NCBI RefSeq assembly: GCF_003122325.1
Contig: NZ_QFBC01000008.1
Coordinates: 62,001 to 126,000, forward strand
Origin: Rhizobium album
GTDB taxonomy: Bacteria > Pseudomonadota > Alphaproteobacteria > Rhizobiales > Rhizobiaceae
DNA: 64,000 nucleotides
Reading direction: 5' to 3'
Within the stretch, counting starts at the first letter, position 1, and each line of letters starts with the position of its first letter. The notes under the pieces were generated by a model, which was given only the letters and a program-made list of their open reading frames with translations, made no database searches and was not told where the DNA came from. The translations under genes were made by a program, and so were the position numbers. This document shows positions 9,459 to 18,255 of the stretch, piece after piece.

Positions 9459-10148
9459 CTAGCGGGCGAGGTGCCGCATAAGGCGGCGTTCGAGAAGGCC
9501 GAGCGCCTGGACGAGCACGACGTTGAGCACAAGGTAGAGCGCGCCGGCGACGAGGAAGACCTCGATGGCGCGGTAGGATTGCGAGATCGCCTTGGCGGCA
9601 AGCCCGGTGATCTCCATCAGCGTCACGGTGGAGGCGAGCGAGGTTGCCTTGACCATCAGCACCAGTTCGTTGCCGTAGCCGGGCAGGGCCTGGCGCAACG
9701 CGATGGGAAAGACGATGCGGCGGAAGAGGAGGAATCCGGAGAAGCCGGCGGCGCGCGCTGCCTCCACCTGTCCCGCCGGCACCGCCTGCAGCCCGCCGCG
9801 GAAGATTTCCGCGCAATAGGCCGCGGTGTTGAACATCAGCGCCAGCACGGCGCACCAGTAGGGATCGCGCAACAGCCCCCAGAGGCCGAGCGCCGACAGC
9901 GTCGGGCGGAACTGGCTGAGGCCGTAATAGATCAGGAAGAGCTGCACCAAGAGCGGCGTGCCGCGGAAGGCGAAGATGTAGAAGCGCGCCACCCGGCCGA
10001 GCGTCGATGGCAGTGCGACTTGCGCCCAGACGAGGAGAAGGGCGAAGATGGCGCCGAGAAGGCTCGACAGGGCGGCGAGCTGCAGCGTCAGCGGAACGCC
10101 GGAAACGAGGGTGGCGAAGGTTTCGCGCAGGAAGGCGAGGTCGATCAT
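9459..10148 (-). CDS. Polar amino-acid ABC permease, HisM/OccM type
   Basis: Inner-membrane subunit of the importer, 229 residues. It has several hydrophobic helices and the family EAA-type loop (QVEAARAAGFSGFLLFRRIV). The start codon ATG 10148 overlaps the stop of the preceding permease gene in an ATGA arrangement, so the two permeases are translationally coupled and probably form a heterodimer. The conserved N-terminal segment GVPLTLQLAALSSLLGAIFA matches the HisMQ domain. Nothing unusual is seen. Confidence 0.93.
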   Translation of the reverse strand: MIDLAFLRETFATLVSGVPLTLQLAALSSLLGAIFALLLVWAQVALPSTLGRVARFYIFAFRGTPLLVQLFLIYYGLSQFRPTLSALGLWGLLRDPYWCAVLALMFNTAAYCAEIFRGGLQAVPAGQVEAARAAGFSGFLLFRRIVFPIALRQALPGYGNELVLMVKATSLASTVTLMEITGLAAKAISQSYRAIEVFLVAGALYLVLNVVLVQALGLLERRLMRHLAR

Positions 10149-10864
10149 ATGGCGATCCCCACGCCGCGCCGGCTGCGGCGCTCCATCAGCGCGAAGCCCC
10201 GGGTCGAGACCCAGCTTATCAGGAGATAAAGCGCGGCGGCGGTGAGGTAGAACTCGAAGGGGCGCCGAGTGGAGCCGGCGGCGATCTGCGCCTGGCGCAA
10301 AAGCTCGACGAGGCCGATCACCGATATGAGCGCCGATTCCTTCAGCACGAGCTGCCAGGTATTGCCGAGGCCGGGCAGGGCATAGCGCAGGATCAGCGGC
10401 ACCAGGATGCGGCGCAGGATCTGCGGTCTGCTCATGCCGATGGCAATGGCCGCCTCGATCTCGCCGCGAGCAACGGCGGCATGGGCGCCGCGGAACACCT
10501 CGCCCTGGTAGGCGGCCGAGACGACGGCGATGGCGAGCGCGCCGGTCAGGAACGCGGGAACGCCGATGAAGCCGGCATGGCCGAACAGCGCGGCGAGCCG
10601 GCCGAGCACGGCGCTGCCGCCGAAATAGAAAAGGTAGATCACGAGCAGGTCCGGAATGCCGCGCATGACTGTGGAATAGGCCTGCGCCAGCCCGCCGATC
10701 ACCGCGCCGCCGGCAATCCGCGCCCAGGCAAGCAGGCCGCCGAGAACGGCGCCGCCGGCAAAGCCGGCAAGCGCTACGGCAAGGGTAATGAACGTCGCGG
10801 TGGCAAGGGCTGGGCCCCACCCCTCGGGGCCGAAGCCGACGAGATCGAAATAGCTGGCTGTCAT
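10145..10864 (-). CDS. Polar amino-acid ABC permease, HisQ/OccQ type
   Basis: Partner permease, 239 residues, HisMQ family. It starts at ATG 10864, 74 bases after the binding-protein gene, from which it is separated by a hairpin. Hydrophobic helices alternate with the coupling-helix loop (EIEAAIAIGMSRPQILRRIL) that contacts the ATPase. It ends in the overlap with the HisM-like gene. Confidence 0.93.
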   Translation of the reverse strand: MTASYFDLVGFGPEGWGPALATATFITLAVALAGFAGGAVLGGLLAWARIAGGAVIGGLAQAYSTVMRGIPDLLVIYLFYFGGSAVLGRLAALFGHAGFIGVPAFLTGALAIAVVSAAYQGEVFRGAHAAVARGEIEAAIAIGMSRPQILRRILVPLILRYALPGLGNTWQLVLKESALISVIGLVELLRQAQIAAGSTRRPFEFYLTAAALYLLISWVSTRGFALMERRSRRGVGIAI

Positions 10865-10885
10865 GGTCCTACATCAAATCCCCGG

Positions 10886-10923
10886 GCCGGTCGGGCGCCG
10901 TCTTTTTCGCGTGCCCGACCGGC
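10886..10923 (-). promoter_or_regulatory. Intra-operon hairpin after the binding-protein gene
   Basis: GCCGGTCGGGC at 10886-10896 pairs perfectly with GCCCGACCGGC at 10913-10923, giving an 11-bp stem with a 16-base loop between the binding-protein gene and the permease genes. There is no terminating T-run on the transcribed strand. Partial attenuation or protection of the upstream mRNA is inferred. Confidence 0.55.
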
Positions 10924-10938
10924 TGTTCCTGGCTGCCG

Positions 10939-11781
10939 TCACTTCCATTCGGGGGTGAGGTCGATGCCGTACCACTTGACGAAGAGCTTCGACATGGTGC
11001 CGTCGGCGGCGGCCGCGCGGATCGCTTCGTTGAAGTCCGTCTTGAGCGCGTCATCGCCCTTGCGCACGGCAACGCCCGCGCCGCGGCCGAACATGGAGCC
11101 GCTCAGCGTGTATCCGGCGATTTTCACGCCCTTCATTTCCGGCTTGCTCAGCGAGGCGGCGAGGATCGGCGCGCCGGCGAATACCGCATCGACGCGGCCG
11201 GCGAGGAGATCGAGGTCGGATTGTTCGGCGCTCTTGTATTCGTTGAGCGTGATGTCGCCGCCGAAGGCCTTGGTCAGGTAGTCGACGCCGACCGTCGCGG
11301 TCTGCGCGCCGATGGTCTTGCCCTTGAGCGCCTCGTGCAGCGCGGCGATGGCCGGGCCGGCGGCCGCCTCGTCATCGAGGTTGACGACCGTGCCGGTGCC
11401 CGGCAGGTCGGCGAGCGGACCGTCGCCCATCGTGGCGAAGGCGAGCGAAACGCGGATGTAGGGGATCGAGAAGTCGACGACCTCGAGGCGCTTGTCGGTG
11501 ATCGACATGCTGGCCATGATCGCGTCATACTTGCCGGCATTCAGCGACGGGATCAGGCCGTCCCAGTCCTGCGCGGCGATCTCGCACGTCACCTTCATGC
11601 GCGTGCACAGGTCCTTCGCAAGTTCGATCTCGAAACCATCGAGGCTGCCGTCGGGCTTGGTGAAGTTGCCGGGATAAAAGGCGCCTTCCGTGGCGATGCG
11701 CAGGACCTTGTCTTCGGCATGCGCGGCCGTGGCCATGGTCAGGCCGAAGAGGATGGGGGTGATGAGATGCAGGACTTTCAT
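10939..11781 (-). CDS. Amino-acid ABC transporter periplasmic binding protein
   Basis: Captures the solute in the periplasm. 280 residues with a Sec signal peptide (MKVLHLITPILFGLTMATAAHA), then the family-3 fold: LRIATEGAFYPGNF, GFEIELAKDLCTRM and QDWDGLIPSLNAGKYDAIMA. A strong GGGAGGAAG ribosome site precedes ATG 11781. It resembles histidine/lysine/arginine/ornithine and opine-binding proteins. It lies directly downstream of the M20 amidohydrolase gene (38-base gap), suggesting that the imported compound may be an amide or N-acyl amino acid that the hydrolase cleaves. Confidence 0.92.
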   Translation of the reverse strand: MKVLHLITPILFGLTMATAAHAEDKVLRIATEGAFYPGNFTKPDGSLDGFEIELAKDLCTRMKVTCEIAAQDWDGLIPSLNAGKYDAIMASMSITDKRLEVVDFSIPYIRVSLAFATMGDGPLADLPGTGTVVNLDDEAAAGPAIAALHEALKGKTIGAQTATVGVDYLTKAFGGDITLNEYKSAEQSDLDLLAGRVDAVFAGAPILAASLSKPEMKGVKIAGYTLSGSMFGRGAGVAVRKGDDALKTDFNEAIRAAAADGTMSKLFVKWYGIDLTPEWK

Positions 11782-11819
11782 TGCTTCCTCCCTGAAAGCG
11801 TCGTGGATATGGATGGAGT

Positions 11820-13229
11820 TCAGGCCGGCAGCGCCGGGCCAGTTTCCGGCGGCAGCAGGCTGCGATAGGCGCGTCCGCCGCGGCGCTCGGCAAGTTCAGC
11901 CTTGGCTCTGGCGATAAGGTCGGGGTCGGCGAGGCATTCGGCGGCCGTCGCCGCCATCGCCTTGGCGGCGAGCGCAAGGCCGGCATGGGCCTGGGCGCGC
12001 TTGCCCTGGGCCACCATCTGCCAGGTATGGAAAAGCGTGCCTATGGCGTAGCAGGCGGTGTGGCACTGCACAGTCGGCACGACCCAGCTCACGTCGCCCA
12101 CATCGGTGGAAACGAAGGCCAGACGGTCGTCCGCGGGTAGGGGCAGGACGGCGGTGTGGTACGGCGCGGCCCGTAGCGCCTGAGGCCGCCCGCCGAGCGA
12201 ACCGGCGATATCGGCCTCGCTGATCGCCTTGCCGCGCAGTTCGGCGGCGAAGGCAAGGTCCTCCGGCGTCGGCGCGGGCGCGCCGGCGGCAAGAAGATGC
12301 CGCTCCATCGCCTGCATCAGCGCACGGCTGAGAAGGATGTTCTGCCCTGCATCCGTGATGGCATGGGCGACGGTGGTGCCGGTCATCAGCCCCGCGCCCC
12401 TGGCGATGTCGCAGACGCGCGCAAAGACGTCCTCGCAATCGGCCGAGGCGGGCGAGCGGATCAGCCACACGACCTCGGCCGTCGCCTGCACAACGTTAGG
12501 CGCGTTTCCGCCGGTATCGGTGATGGCCGAGTGTACGCGGGCATCGGGCGGCATGTGTTCACGCAGATAGTTGACGCCGACGCTCATCAGTTCCACCGCG
12601 TCGAGCGCCGAACGTCCCAGATGCGGCGTGGCGGCGGCATGGGCGGCGCGGCCGGTGAAGCGGAAGCGCGCCTCGACGAACGCAAGCGACGTTTCTGCGT
12701 CCACCTCGTTGACGATATGCGGATGCCAGGTGAAGGCGGCGTCGACGTCATCGAAAGCCCCGGAGCGCACCAGAAACACCTTGCCCGAGCCCGCTTCTTC
12801 CGCCGGGCAGCCGTAGAAGCGCACGCGGCCGGGCCGGCCCTCGCGATTCAGCGTTTCTGCCAGCGCCACGGCTGCGAGGGCCGAGGCCGCGCCGAGCAGG
12901 TGGTGCCCGCAGCCATGGCCGGGCGTGCCCGGCCATGCGGCCACCTGCGCACTGAGATCGGCCGTCTGCGCTAGGCCGGGCAGAGCGTCGTATTCGCCGA
13001 GGAAGGCCACGGTATGCGGCGCATCGGCGGCGGAGGCCCATTCGGCGAGGAAGGCCGTCGGCATGCCGGCAATCCCGCGCGTCACGGCAAAACCGTGGGC
13101 GGCGAGAAGACGGCTCAGCCGGTCGGCCGCCGTTTTTTCGCCGAAGGCCAGTTCCGGTTCATCCCAGATGGCGTCACTGCAGTGGGAAAACTGCGGCGTA
13201 TGGGCCTCGACGGCGGCGAAGATGGACAT
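11820..13229 (-). CDS. M20-family amidohydrolase (AbgB/aminoacylase-like)
   Basis: Metal-dependent amidase of the M20/AbgB group, 469 residues. Visible motifs are GEYDALPG, the metal-binding HGCGHHLLG, PAEEAGSGK with the catalytic Glu pair, and FRFTGRAAHAAATPHLGRSA in the dimerisation domain. The closest characterised relatives cleave p-aminobenzoyl-glutamate or N-acyl amino acids in the cytoplasm. It is the first gene of the minus-strand operon with the amino-acid-type importer, so it probably hydrolyses what that importer brings in. The divergent dihydroxy-aromatic cleavage operon suggests that an aromatic acid is released; that link is inference. Confidence 0.88.
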   Translation of the reverse strand: MSIFAAVEAHTPQFSHCSDAIWDEPELAFGEKTAADRLSRLLAAHGFAVTRGIAGMPTAFLAEWASAADAPHTVAFLGEYDALPGLAQTADLSAQVAAWPGTPGHGCGHHLLGAASALAAVALAETLNREGRPGRVRFYGCPAEEAGSGKVFLVRSGAFDDVDAAFTWHPHIVNEVDAETSLAFVEARFRFTGRAAHAAATPHLGRSALDAVELMSVGVNYLREHMPPDARVHSAITDTGGNAPNVVQATAEVVWLIRSPASADCEDVFARVCDIARGAGLMTGTTVAHAITDAGQNILLSRALMQAMERHLLAAGAPAPTPEDLAFAAELRGKAISEADIAGSLGGRPQALRAAPYHTAVLPLPADDRLAFVSTDVGDVSWVVPTVQCHTACYAIGTLFHTWQMVAQGKRAQAHAGLALAAKAMAATAAECLADPDLIARAKAELAERRGGRAYRSLLPPETGPALPA

Positions 13230-13293
13230 GGAAACCTCATCTGGAGCGATCCGCTCCTAAAGTTTATCAATATTATTTCTCATAAAGCAAAAA

Positions 13294-13301
13294 TATCGAT
13301 A
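13294..13301. promoter_or_regulatory. Candidate GntR operator (TATCGATA), importer-operon side
   Basis: An 8-base palindrome TATCGATA inside an AT-rich block (AAATATCGATAATTT, 13291-13305) lies 65 bases upstream of the amidohydrolase start. The same palindrome occurs at 14251 on the other side of the GntR gene. The rest of the 242-base gap 13230-13472 shows no gene. Confidence 0.4.
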
Positions 13302-13472
13302 ATTTGTCAAGAGTGCAAATTTTGCCGAGTTTCGTCTCTGTGTTTTTCGGTGAAATGGTGTGGTTCGCTGCTAGGGCGCGTCGCGATCCTGCAGATCCGC
13401 TCTCACGCTTTAGCTCCTTGTTTCCGCGTGTCGTTTCCGCAAAACCGCTGCGCAGTTTTTGCGCGACCTGCG

Positions 13473-14180
13473 TCAGGCGACAATGCGCTCCAGTGCTTCG
13501 GTCACCGCATTGGTGGTGCGTTCGATATGGCTGCGGATAACGTCGATGGCGCGCTCGACGTCACGGTCGAGCGCCGCGTCGAGCAGAGCGCGGTGTTCCA
13601 GATGGATATCGCGGGTGAACAGGGTCTTGATCCGGGACAGCCGGCGATAGCGCTCGTGGTGGCGGAACATCATCTCGCGCATGCGCAGCACCCAGACGGA
13701 GGGACAGGCCGACACCAACGCCTCGTGGAAGTCGTTGTTCAGCCGTTCCCACTCCTTCAGCCGGTCAGCGCCCTGCTTGTCGGAGAGCTCGATCCGCTCC
13801 AGCCGGTGATAGGTGGTGATCACGCGCTCCTCCCACTGCCGGTCGCCGGCGGGTATGGACTGCGATAGCGCGTCCGCCTCGAAGATCTTGCGCAGATGGC
13901 CGATTTCCCGGGCATCGGACACCGACATCGGCGCGACGACGAAGCCGCGCTGGCCGACCAGAGTGGCGAGATGCTCGCCCGAAAGGCGGGCCAGCGCCTC
14001 GCGGAGCGGGCCGGCGCCGATATCGTAGCGGTCGCGCAGGAAATCGATTTTCAGCTTCATGTCGGGCGCAAGCGCGCCGGTGATGATGTCTTCCCGGACC
14101 AGTCTGTAAGCCTTTTCAGCCTGGGTCTTTTCATCCCCGGTTTCCAGAATGTCCTGTTGCGTTTTCGACAACGATGCCAA
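13473..14180 (-). CDS. GntR-family regulator with FCD domain
   Basis: Probable repressor of the flanking operons. 235 residues: a winged helix-turn-helix at about residues 18-85 (AYRLVREDIITGALAPDMKL, then DIGAGPLREALARLSGEHLA) and an all-helical FCD effector domain with the metal/acid-binding residues typical of the FadR subfamily (LNNDFHEALVSAC and LEHRALLDAALDRD). It sits between the minus-strand importer/amidohydrolase operon and the plus-strand meta-cleavage operon, so it may control both. The effector may be a carboxylic-acid intermediate, as for other FCD proteins. Confidence 0.9.
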   Translation of the reverse strand: MASLSKTQQDILETGDEKTQAEKAYRLVREDIITGALAPDMKLKIDFLRDRYDIGAGPLREALARLSGEHLATLVGQRGFVVAPMSVSDAREIGHLRKIFEADALSQSIPAGDRQWEERVITTYHRLERIELSDKQGADRLKEWERLNNDFHEALVSACPSVWVLRMREMMFRHHERYRRLSRIKTLFTRDIHLEHRALLDAALDRDVERAIDVIRSHIERTTNAVTEALERIVA

Positions 14181-14248
14181 CCCCTGTTATGATTTTCGAG
14201 ATTATGACATTTTCGGAAAAACATCAATTTAGAATTTGACTTCGGCAT

Positions 14249-14260
14249 AATATCGATATT
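14249..14260. promoter_or_regulatory. Candidate GntR operator AATATCGATATT
   Basis: Perfect 12-base palindrome in the AT-rich gap between the GntR gene and the meta-cleavage operon. Its core TATCGATA is repeated at 13294. The position, 115-126 bases before the first catabolic start codon and 70-80 bases before the GntR start, fits an operator serving both directions. Confidence 0.45.
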
Positions 14261-14374
14261 TTATGTGTTCACCAAAGAAATGTCGATGATCGATGCTGCC
14301 CCTTGCGCGACGGCATCGGATGCTTCATGCGCGGCGAGGAAAGGGTGTGTGGGAGCGCGCCCGGGGAGACGGAA

Positions 14375-15233
14375 ATGACTGCATTCTATCGCGACCTCAG
14401 GTATCTGCGCCTGCCGGTGCCGGATCTGGCTGTCGCTGCGTCCTTTGCAACGGACGTCTTCGGTCTCCAGGCTGGCGACAGCGACGACGACAACCGCCGC
14501 TTCCGTTCCGATGCTCGCAATTATGCGCTCTGCTATACGCGCAACGACGGCCCGGCCGTCGCGCTGACGGTGGCGCGGCCAGGATCTCGATGCGGCCGAG
14601 GGCCGGCTTGCCGAGTGGTCGCCGGCTCGCCTCGACGCGGAGGAATGCCGGATACGACAGGTCAAGAGCGGGCTTGCCGTCACCGCGCCGAACGGCGTGA
14701 CGGTCGAACTGGTCTGGCGGCCGCTGACGTCGGGTTGGCGCTATCATGGCCCGCGCGATGCCGGCATCACCGGTTTCGAGGCCGTACAGCTTGCCTGCAC
14801 GGATATCGCCGCCAACGAGGTTTTCTGGACCCGCGGCATCGGCCTTGCGGTTTCCGACTGGATTGGTGAAGCCGCCTTCCTGCGGCTCGACGAGGCCCAT
14901 CACCGCATCGCGCTCTACCCGTCCGAGCGCGACGGCATCCTGGGCGCGAGCTGGGCGGTCGAGGGCATCAACAATGTCATGCAGGGCTGGTACTTCCTGC
15001 AGTCGCGTCAGGTCCCGGTCATGCACGGCCCCGGCCGGCAGGCGGCGTCGAACGCCGTCTTCGTCACCGCCAGGGGCCCCGGCGACATCTATTATTCCTA
15101 CGTGGCCGAGACCGAGGCGGGGCCGCAGGTCGCCGCGCGCGGGGCTCGCCAGTTCTCCGATACCGCACGCTCGCATTGCGCCTGGGGCTCGCCCTGCCTT
15201 GCCCCGGAATTCCAGGGAGGAGAAGAGCGATGA
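14375..15233 (+). pseudogene. Extradiol-dioxygenase-like (VOC) paralogue, frameshifted and without metal ligands
   Basis: Two frames make one protein of about 285 residues. The first runs from ATG 14375 (good GGAG site) and the second from about 14580 to 15233; removing one base near 14581 joins them smoothly (LTVARP-DLDAAEGRLAEW). The product is colinear with the next gene, sharing YHG-RDAGITGF and MHGPGRQ/FGPGRH. However, the three iron/manganese ligands are replaced: His to Ala in GFEAV, His to Asn in GINN, Glu to Tyr in IYYSY. It is either a decaying copy, a non-catalytic partner or the victim of a sequencing error. Its stop overlaps the next start (ATGA). Confidence 0.75.
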
Positions 15234-16087
15234 TCGAACTCAAGGACGTGGTCTACTGCCGGCTTGGCACAATCGACCTTGCCGGCGCGGAATGGTTCGC
15301 CGTCAACATTCTCGGCCTCGAAGTGTCGGAACGCCGCCGCGGCGCGACCTATTTCAAGTCGGATGCCCGTGAACATACGCTCTGCTATTTCGAAGGGGAC
15401 CCGCAGGACCAGGTGACGGCCTTCGAGATCGGCTCCTCGGACGACCTCCAGCGCGCCGCTGCCACGCTGGAAGGCCTCGGCCATCGCGTGCATTACGGCT
15501 CGGCGCAGGAATGCGACGCGCGCCATGTCCGCGAGTTCATCCGCTTCAACGATCCGACCGGCAACGGCATCGAGTTCGTCGTCCGGCCCGAAATGTCGGG
15601 CAGGCGCTATCACGGCACGCGCGATGCCGGCATCACCGGCTTCTCGCATGTCGGGCTGTGCACCACGGATGCCGAGCGCGACGAATCCTTCTGGACACAG
15701 GTCTGCAATGCCCGCGTTTCCGACCGCATCGGCGATGCGCCGCTGATGCGGCTCGGCACGATCCATCATTCCATCGCGCTGTTCCCCTATCACAAGGCGG
15801 GTATCCAGCACATCAACCATCAGGTCGAAAGCGCCGACGACATTCAGCGCTCCTTCGGCCATGTGCGGGAAAACCAGGTCAACATCACCTTCGGCCCCGG
15901 CCGCCATCCGACTTCTTCGGCCCAGTTTCTTTATTTCACCGGCCCGGAGGGCATGACGTTCGAATATTCCACCGGCGTTTGCGAGATCCATGACGAGCCG
16001 CTGTGGCGCGACCGGCAGTTCCATTTCGAGCCGAAGGGTTTTTGCCACTGGGGCGCCAAGCCCAATATCGCGGCTTTCAAGGGCTGA
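15230..16087 (+). CDS. Extradiol ring-cleavage dioxygenase, type I (VOC family)
   Basis: Probably opens a catechol-type ring next to the hydroxyl groups using Fe(II). 285 residues in two VOC modules. The catalytic C-terminal module has candidate ligands His140 (FSHVGLC), His194 (GIQHINHQ) and Glu245 (TFEYSTG), in the order found in BphC/CmtC-type enzymes. ATG 15230 has a GGAGGAGAAG ribosome site and overlaps the stop of the preceding paralogue. The following decarboxylase-like, dehydrogenase, hydratase and aldolase genes fit meta-cleavage of a catecholic acid. The exact substrate is not known. Confidence 0.82.
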   Translation: MIELKDVVYCRLGTIDLAGAEWFAVNILGLEVSERRRGATYFKSDAREHTLCYFEGDPQDQVTAFEIGSSDDLQRAAATLEGLGHRVHYGSAQECDARHVREFIRFNDPTGNGIEFVVRPEMSGRRYHGTRDAGITGFSHVGLCTTDAERDESFWTQVCNARVSDRIGDAPLMRLGTIHHSIALFPYHKAGIQHINHQVESADDIQRSFGHVRENQVNITFGPGRHPTSSAQFLYFTGPEGMTFEYSTGVCEIHDEPLWRDRQFHFEPKGFCHWGAKPNIAAFKG

Positions 16088-16091
16088 CATC

Positions 16092-16760
16092 ATGACCAAG
16101 GACCTTTCGACCGCGGTGCGTGTCGCCGCGCGCGCCCTTGGGCGCGCCGGCCTGGTACACGCCTATGGCCATTGCTCGGCACGCATCGACGCGGAGCGTT
16201 TCCTCGTCTGCCCGCCGCGCCCGCCGGGATTGGTCGCGCCGGGAGAGCCGTGCGTGACGGTTCCCGTCAGCGGCGGCCTGCCGGACGGGGTGCTGGGCGA
16301 AGTCCGCATCCACCAGCAGATCTATGCGGCAAGGCCGTCAGCCGGTGCCGTCATCCGCTTCATGTCGCCGAGCGTCATGGCGCTCGCCGCGCTCGGCCGT
16401 CCGCCGGAGATGCGGCACGGCTTCGGCACCTATTTCGCCCCGCGCGTCGGCTTCTGGAACGACATCCAGCTCGTCCGCGACGATGCGCGCGCCGCCGGCG
16501 TCGCCGCGGCCATGGGAGACAGCACGGGCGTATTGATGCGCGGCAACGGCGCGGTCGTCTGCGGCGGGTCGATCGAGGAGGCGCTGATGCGCGCCTGGTA
16601 CCTGGAGGACATGTGCCGCATCGAGCTTGCGGTGATTGGCGTGCCCGGCGCGCCGGTCATCGGCGCGCAAGAGGCGGCGGAGCGGGAGACGCTTGCCGGC
16701 GGCATCGTGGAACGCATGTGGGACTACCTGACGGCGGGCGACCCTGAACGGAAATCGTGA
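16092..16760 (+). CDS. Class II aldolase/adducin-family protein (possible decarboxylase)
   Basis: 222 residues of the AraD/FucA/adducin fold. In related meta-cleavage pathways (CmtD of p-cumate, dihydroxyphthalate decarboxylases) this family removes a carboxylate around the ring-cleavage step, and that is the best guess here. The N-terminal motif is YGHCSAR in place of GNxSxR. The usual zinc-binding HxH is replaced by IRFMSP and the distal His by Asn in MRGNGAVV, so metal binding as in fuculose aldolase is doubtful. ATG 16092 lies 4 bases after the dioxygenase gene, and its last codons overlap the alternative GTG start of the next gene. Confidence 0.78.
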   Translation: MTKDLSTAVRVAARALGRAGLVHAYGHCSARIDAERFLVCPPRPPGLVAPGEPCVTVPVSGGLPDGVLGEVRIHQQIYAARPSAGAVIRFMSPSVMALAALGRPPEMRHGFGTYFAPRVGFWNDIQLVRDDARAAGVAAAMGDSTGVLMRGNGAVVCGGSIEEALMRAWYLEDMCRIELAVIGVPGAPVIGAQEAAERETLAGGIVERMWDYLTAGDPERKS

Positions 16761-16786
16761 CCGGCGGTCACGCGAAAGGACGAGAC

Positions 16787-18241
16787 GTGGCAACCTATCT
16801 GAATTTCATCGACGGCAATTTCGTGCGCGGCAGCGGCGAAGTCTTCGCCAATCATTTCCCGAGCACCGGCGCGGTGATCGGCGATGTTTCCGCCGCCGGG
16901 CGCTCCGAGGTGGACGCCGCCGTCGGCGCTGCGCGGGCGGCGCTCAAGGGACCGTGGGGCCGCATGCCGCTCGCCGAGCGCGTCGCGCTGCTGCGCAAGG
17001 TGGCCGACGGCATCAATGCCCGCTTCGACGAATTCCTTGCCGCCGAGATCCGCGATACCGGCAAGCCGCGCTCCATCGCCTCCCATATCGACATTCCGCG
17101 CGGCGCGGCCAATTTCAACGTCTTCGCCGACCAGATCCTCACCGCCTCGACCGAAACCTTCGAGATGGCGACGCCGGACGGGGCGGGCGCGCTCAATTAT
17201 GCCCTGAGGGTGCCGCGCGGCGTCATCGCCGTCGTCTGCCCGTGGAACCTGCCGCTGCTGCTGATGACGTGGAAGGTTGCCCCGGCGCTTGCCTGCGGCA
17301 ACACGGTCGTGGTGAAACCCTCCGAGGAGACGCCGGCGACGGCGACCCTGCTCGGCGAGGTGATGAATGCGGCGGGCATTCCGCGCGGCGTCTACAATGT
17401 CGTGCACGGCAACGGTCCCGGCGCGGCCGGCGAATTCCTCACCAGTCATCCCGATGTCGACGGCATCACCTTTACCGGCGAGACGCGCACGGGCGAGGCG
17501 ATCATGCGGGCGGCGGCCGGCGGCATCCGCCCCGTCTCGCTGGAGCTCGGCGGCAAGAATGCCGGCATCATCTTCGACGATGCCGATCTCGACGCCACGC
17601 TGGAAGGCATCGGGCGCGCCTGTTTCGCCAATACCGGGCAGGTCTGCCTCGGCACGGAGCGGCTTTATGTCCAGCGCGGCATTTTCGAACGGCTGGCCGA
17701 AGGGCTGGCGCAGAAGGCCCGCAGCTACCGCTTCGGCGATCCTTTCGACCCGGCGACGACGATGGGCGCGCTGATCAGCGCCGAGCACCGCCGCAAGGTG
17801 CTCTCCTATTATGAGAAGGCGAAGGCGGAAGGCGCGACGATCCTTGCCGGCGGCGGCGTGCCTGACCTTCCGGGCTACGAGGGCGGCTACTGGATCCAAC
17901 CGACCGTGTGGACCGGTCTGCCGCAGCATGCGCCCGTCATCACCGAGGAGATCTTCGGTCCCTGTACGCACATCACTCCCTTCGACAGCGAGGAGGAAGC
18001 GGTCGCGCTGGCCAACGACAGTCCTTATGGGCTGGCCACGTCGATCTGGACGACCAATCTTTCCCGCGCCCACCGTATCTCGCGGCAGATCGAGGTGGGC
18101 ATCGCCTGGGTCAACTGCTGGTTCCTGCGCGACCTCAGGACTCCGTTCGGCGGCTCCAAGGCCTCCGGCATCGGCCGCGAAGGTGGCGTCCATTCGCTCG
18201 AGTTCTATACCGAGCTGCGCAACGTCTGCATCAAACTCTGA
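16787..18241 (+). CDS. 2-hydroxymuconic-semialdehyde-type aldehyde dehydrogenase
   Basis: NAD-dependent oxidation of a ring-cleavage semialdehyde to the dioic acid. 484 residues, the normal length of the XylG/DmpC/HpaE group. Visible are the oxyanion Asn in VCPWNLP, the catalytic Glu in LELGGKNAG, the catalytic Cys in NTGQVCLGTERLYV and the C-terminal PFGGSKASGIGREGG. GTG 16787 is preferred to GTG 16757 because AAAGGA lies just upstream. In the operon it acts after the dioxygenase and the putative decarboxylase. Confidence 0.9.
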   Translation: MATYLNFIDGNFVRGSGEVFANHFPSTGAVIGDVSAAGRSEVDAAVGAARAALKGPWGRMPLAERVALLRKVADGINARFDEFLAAEIRDTGKPRSIASHIDIPRGAANFNVFADQILTASTETFEMATPDGAGALNYALRVPRGVIAVVCPWNLPLLLMTWKVAPALACGNTVVVKPSEETPATATLLGEVMNAAGIPRGVYNVVHGNGPGAAGEFLTSHPDVDGITFTGETRTGEAIMRAAAGGIRPVSLELGGKNAGIIFDDADLDATLEGIGRACFANTGQVCLGTERLYVQRGIFERLAEGLAQKARSYRFGDPFDPATTMGALISAEHRRKVLSYYEKAKAEGATILAGGGVPDLPGYEGGYWIQPTVWTGLPQHAPVITEEIFGPCTHITPFDSEEEAVALANDSPYGLATSIWTTNLSRAHRISRQIEVGIAWVNCWFLRDLRTPFGGSKASGIGREGGVHSLEFYTELRNVCIKL

Positions 18242-18255
18242 AAGGCCCGCCAAGA

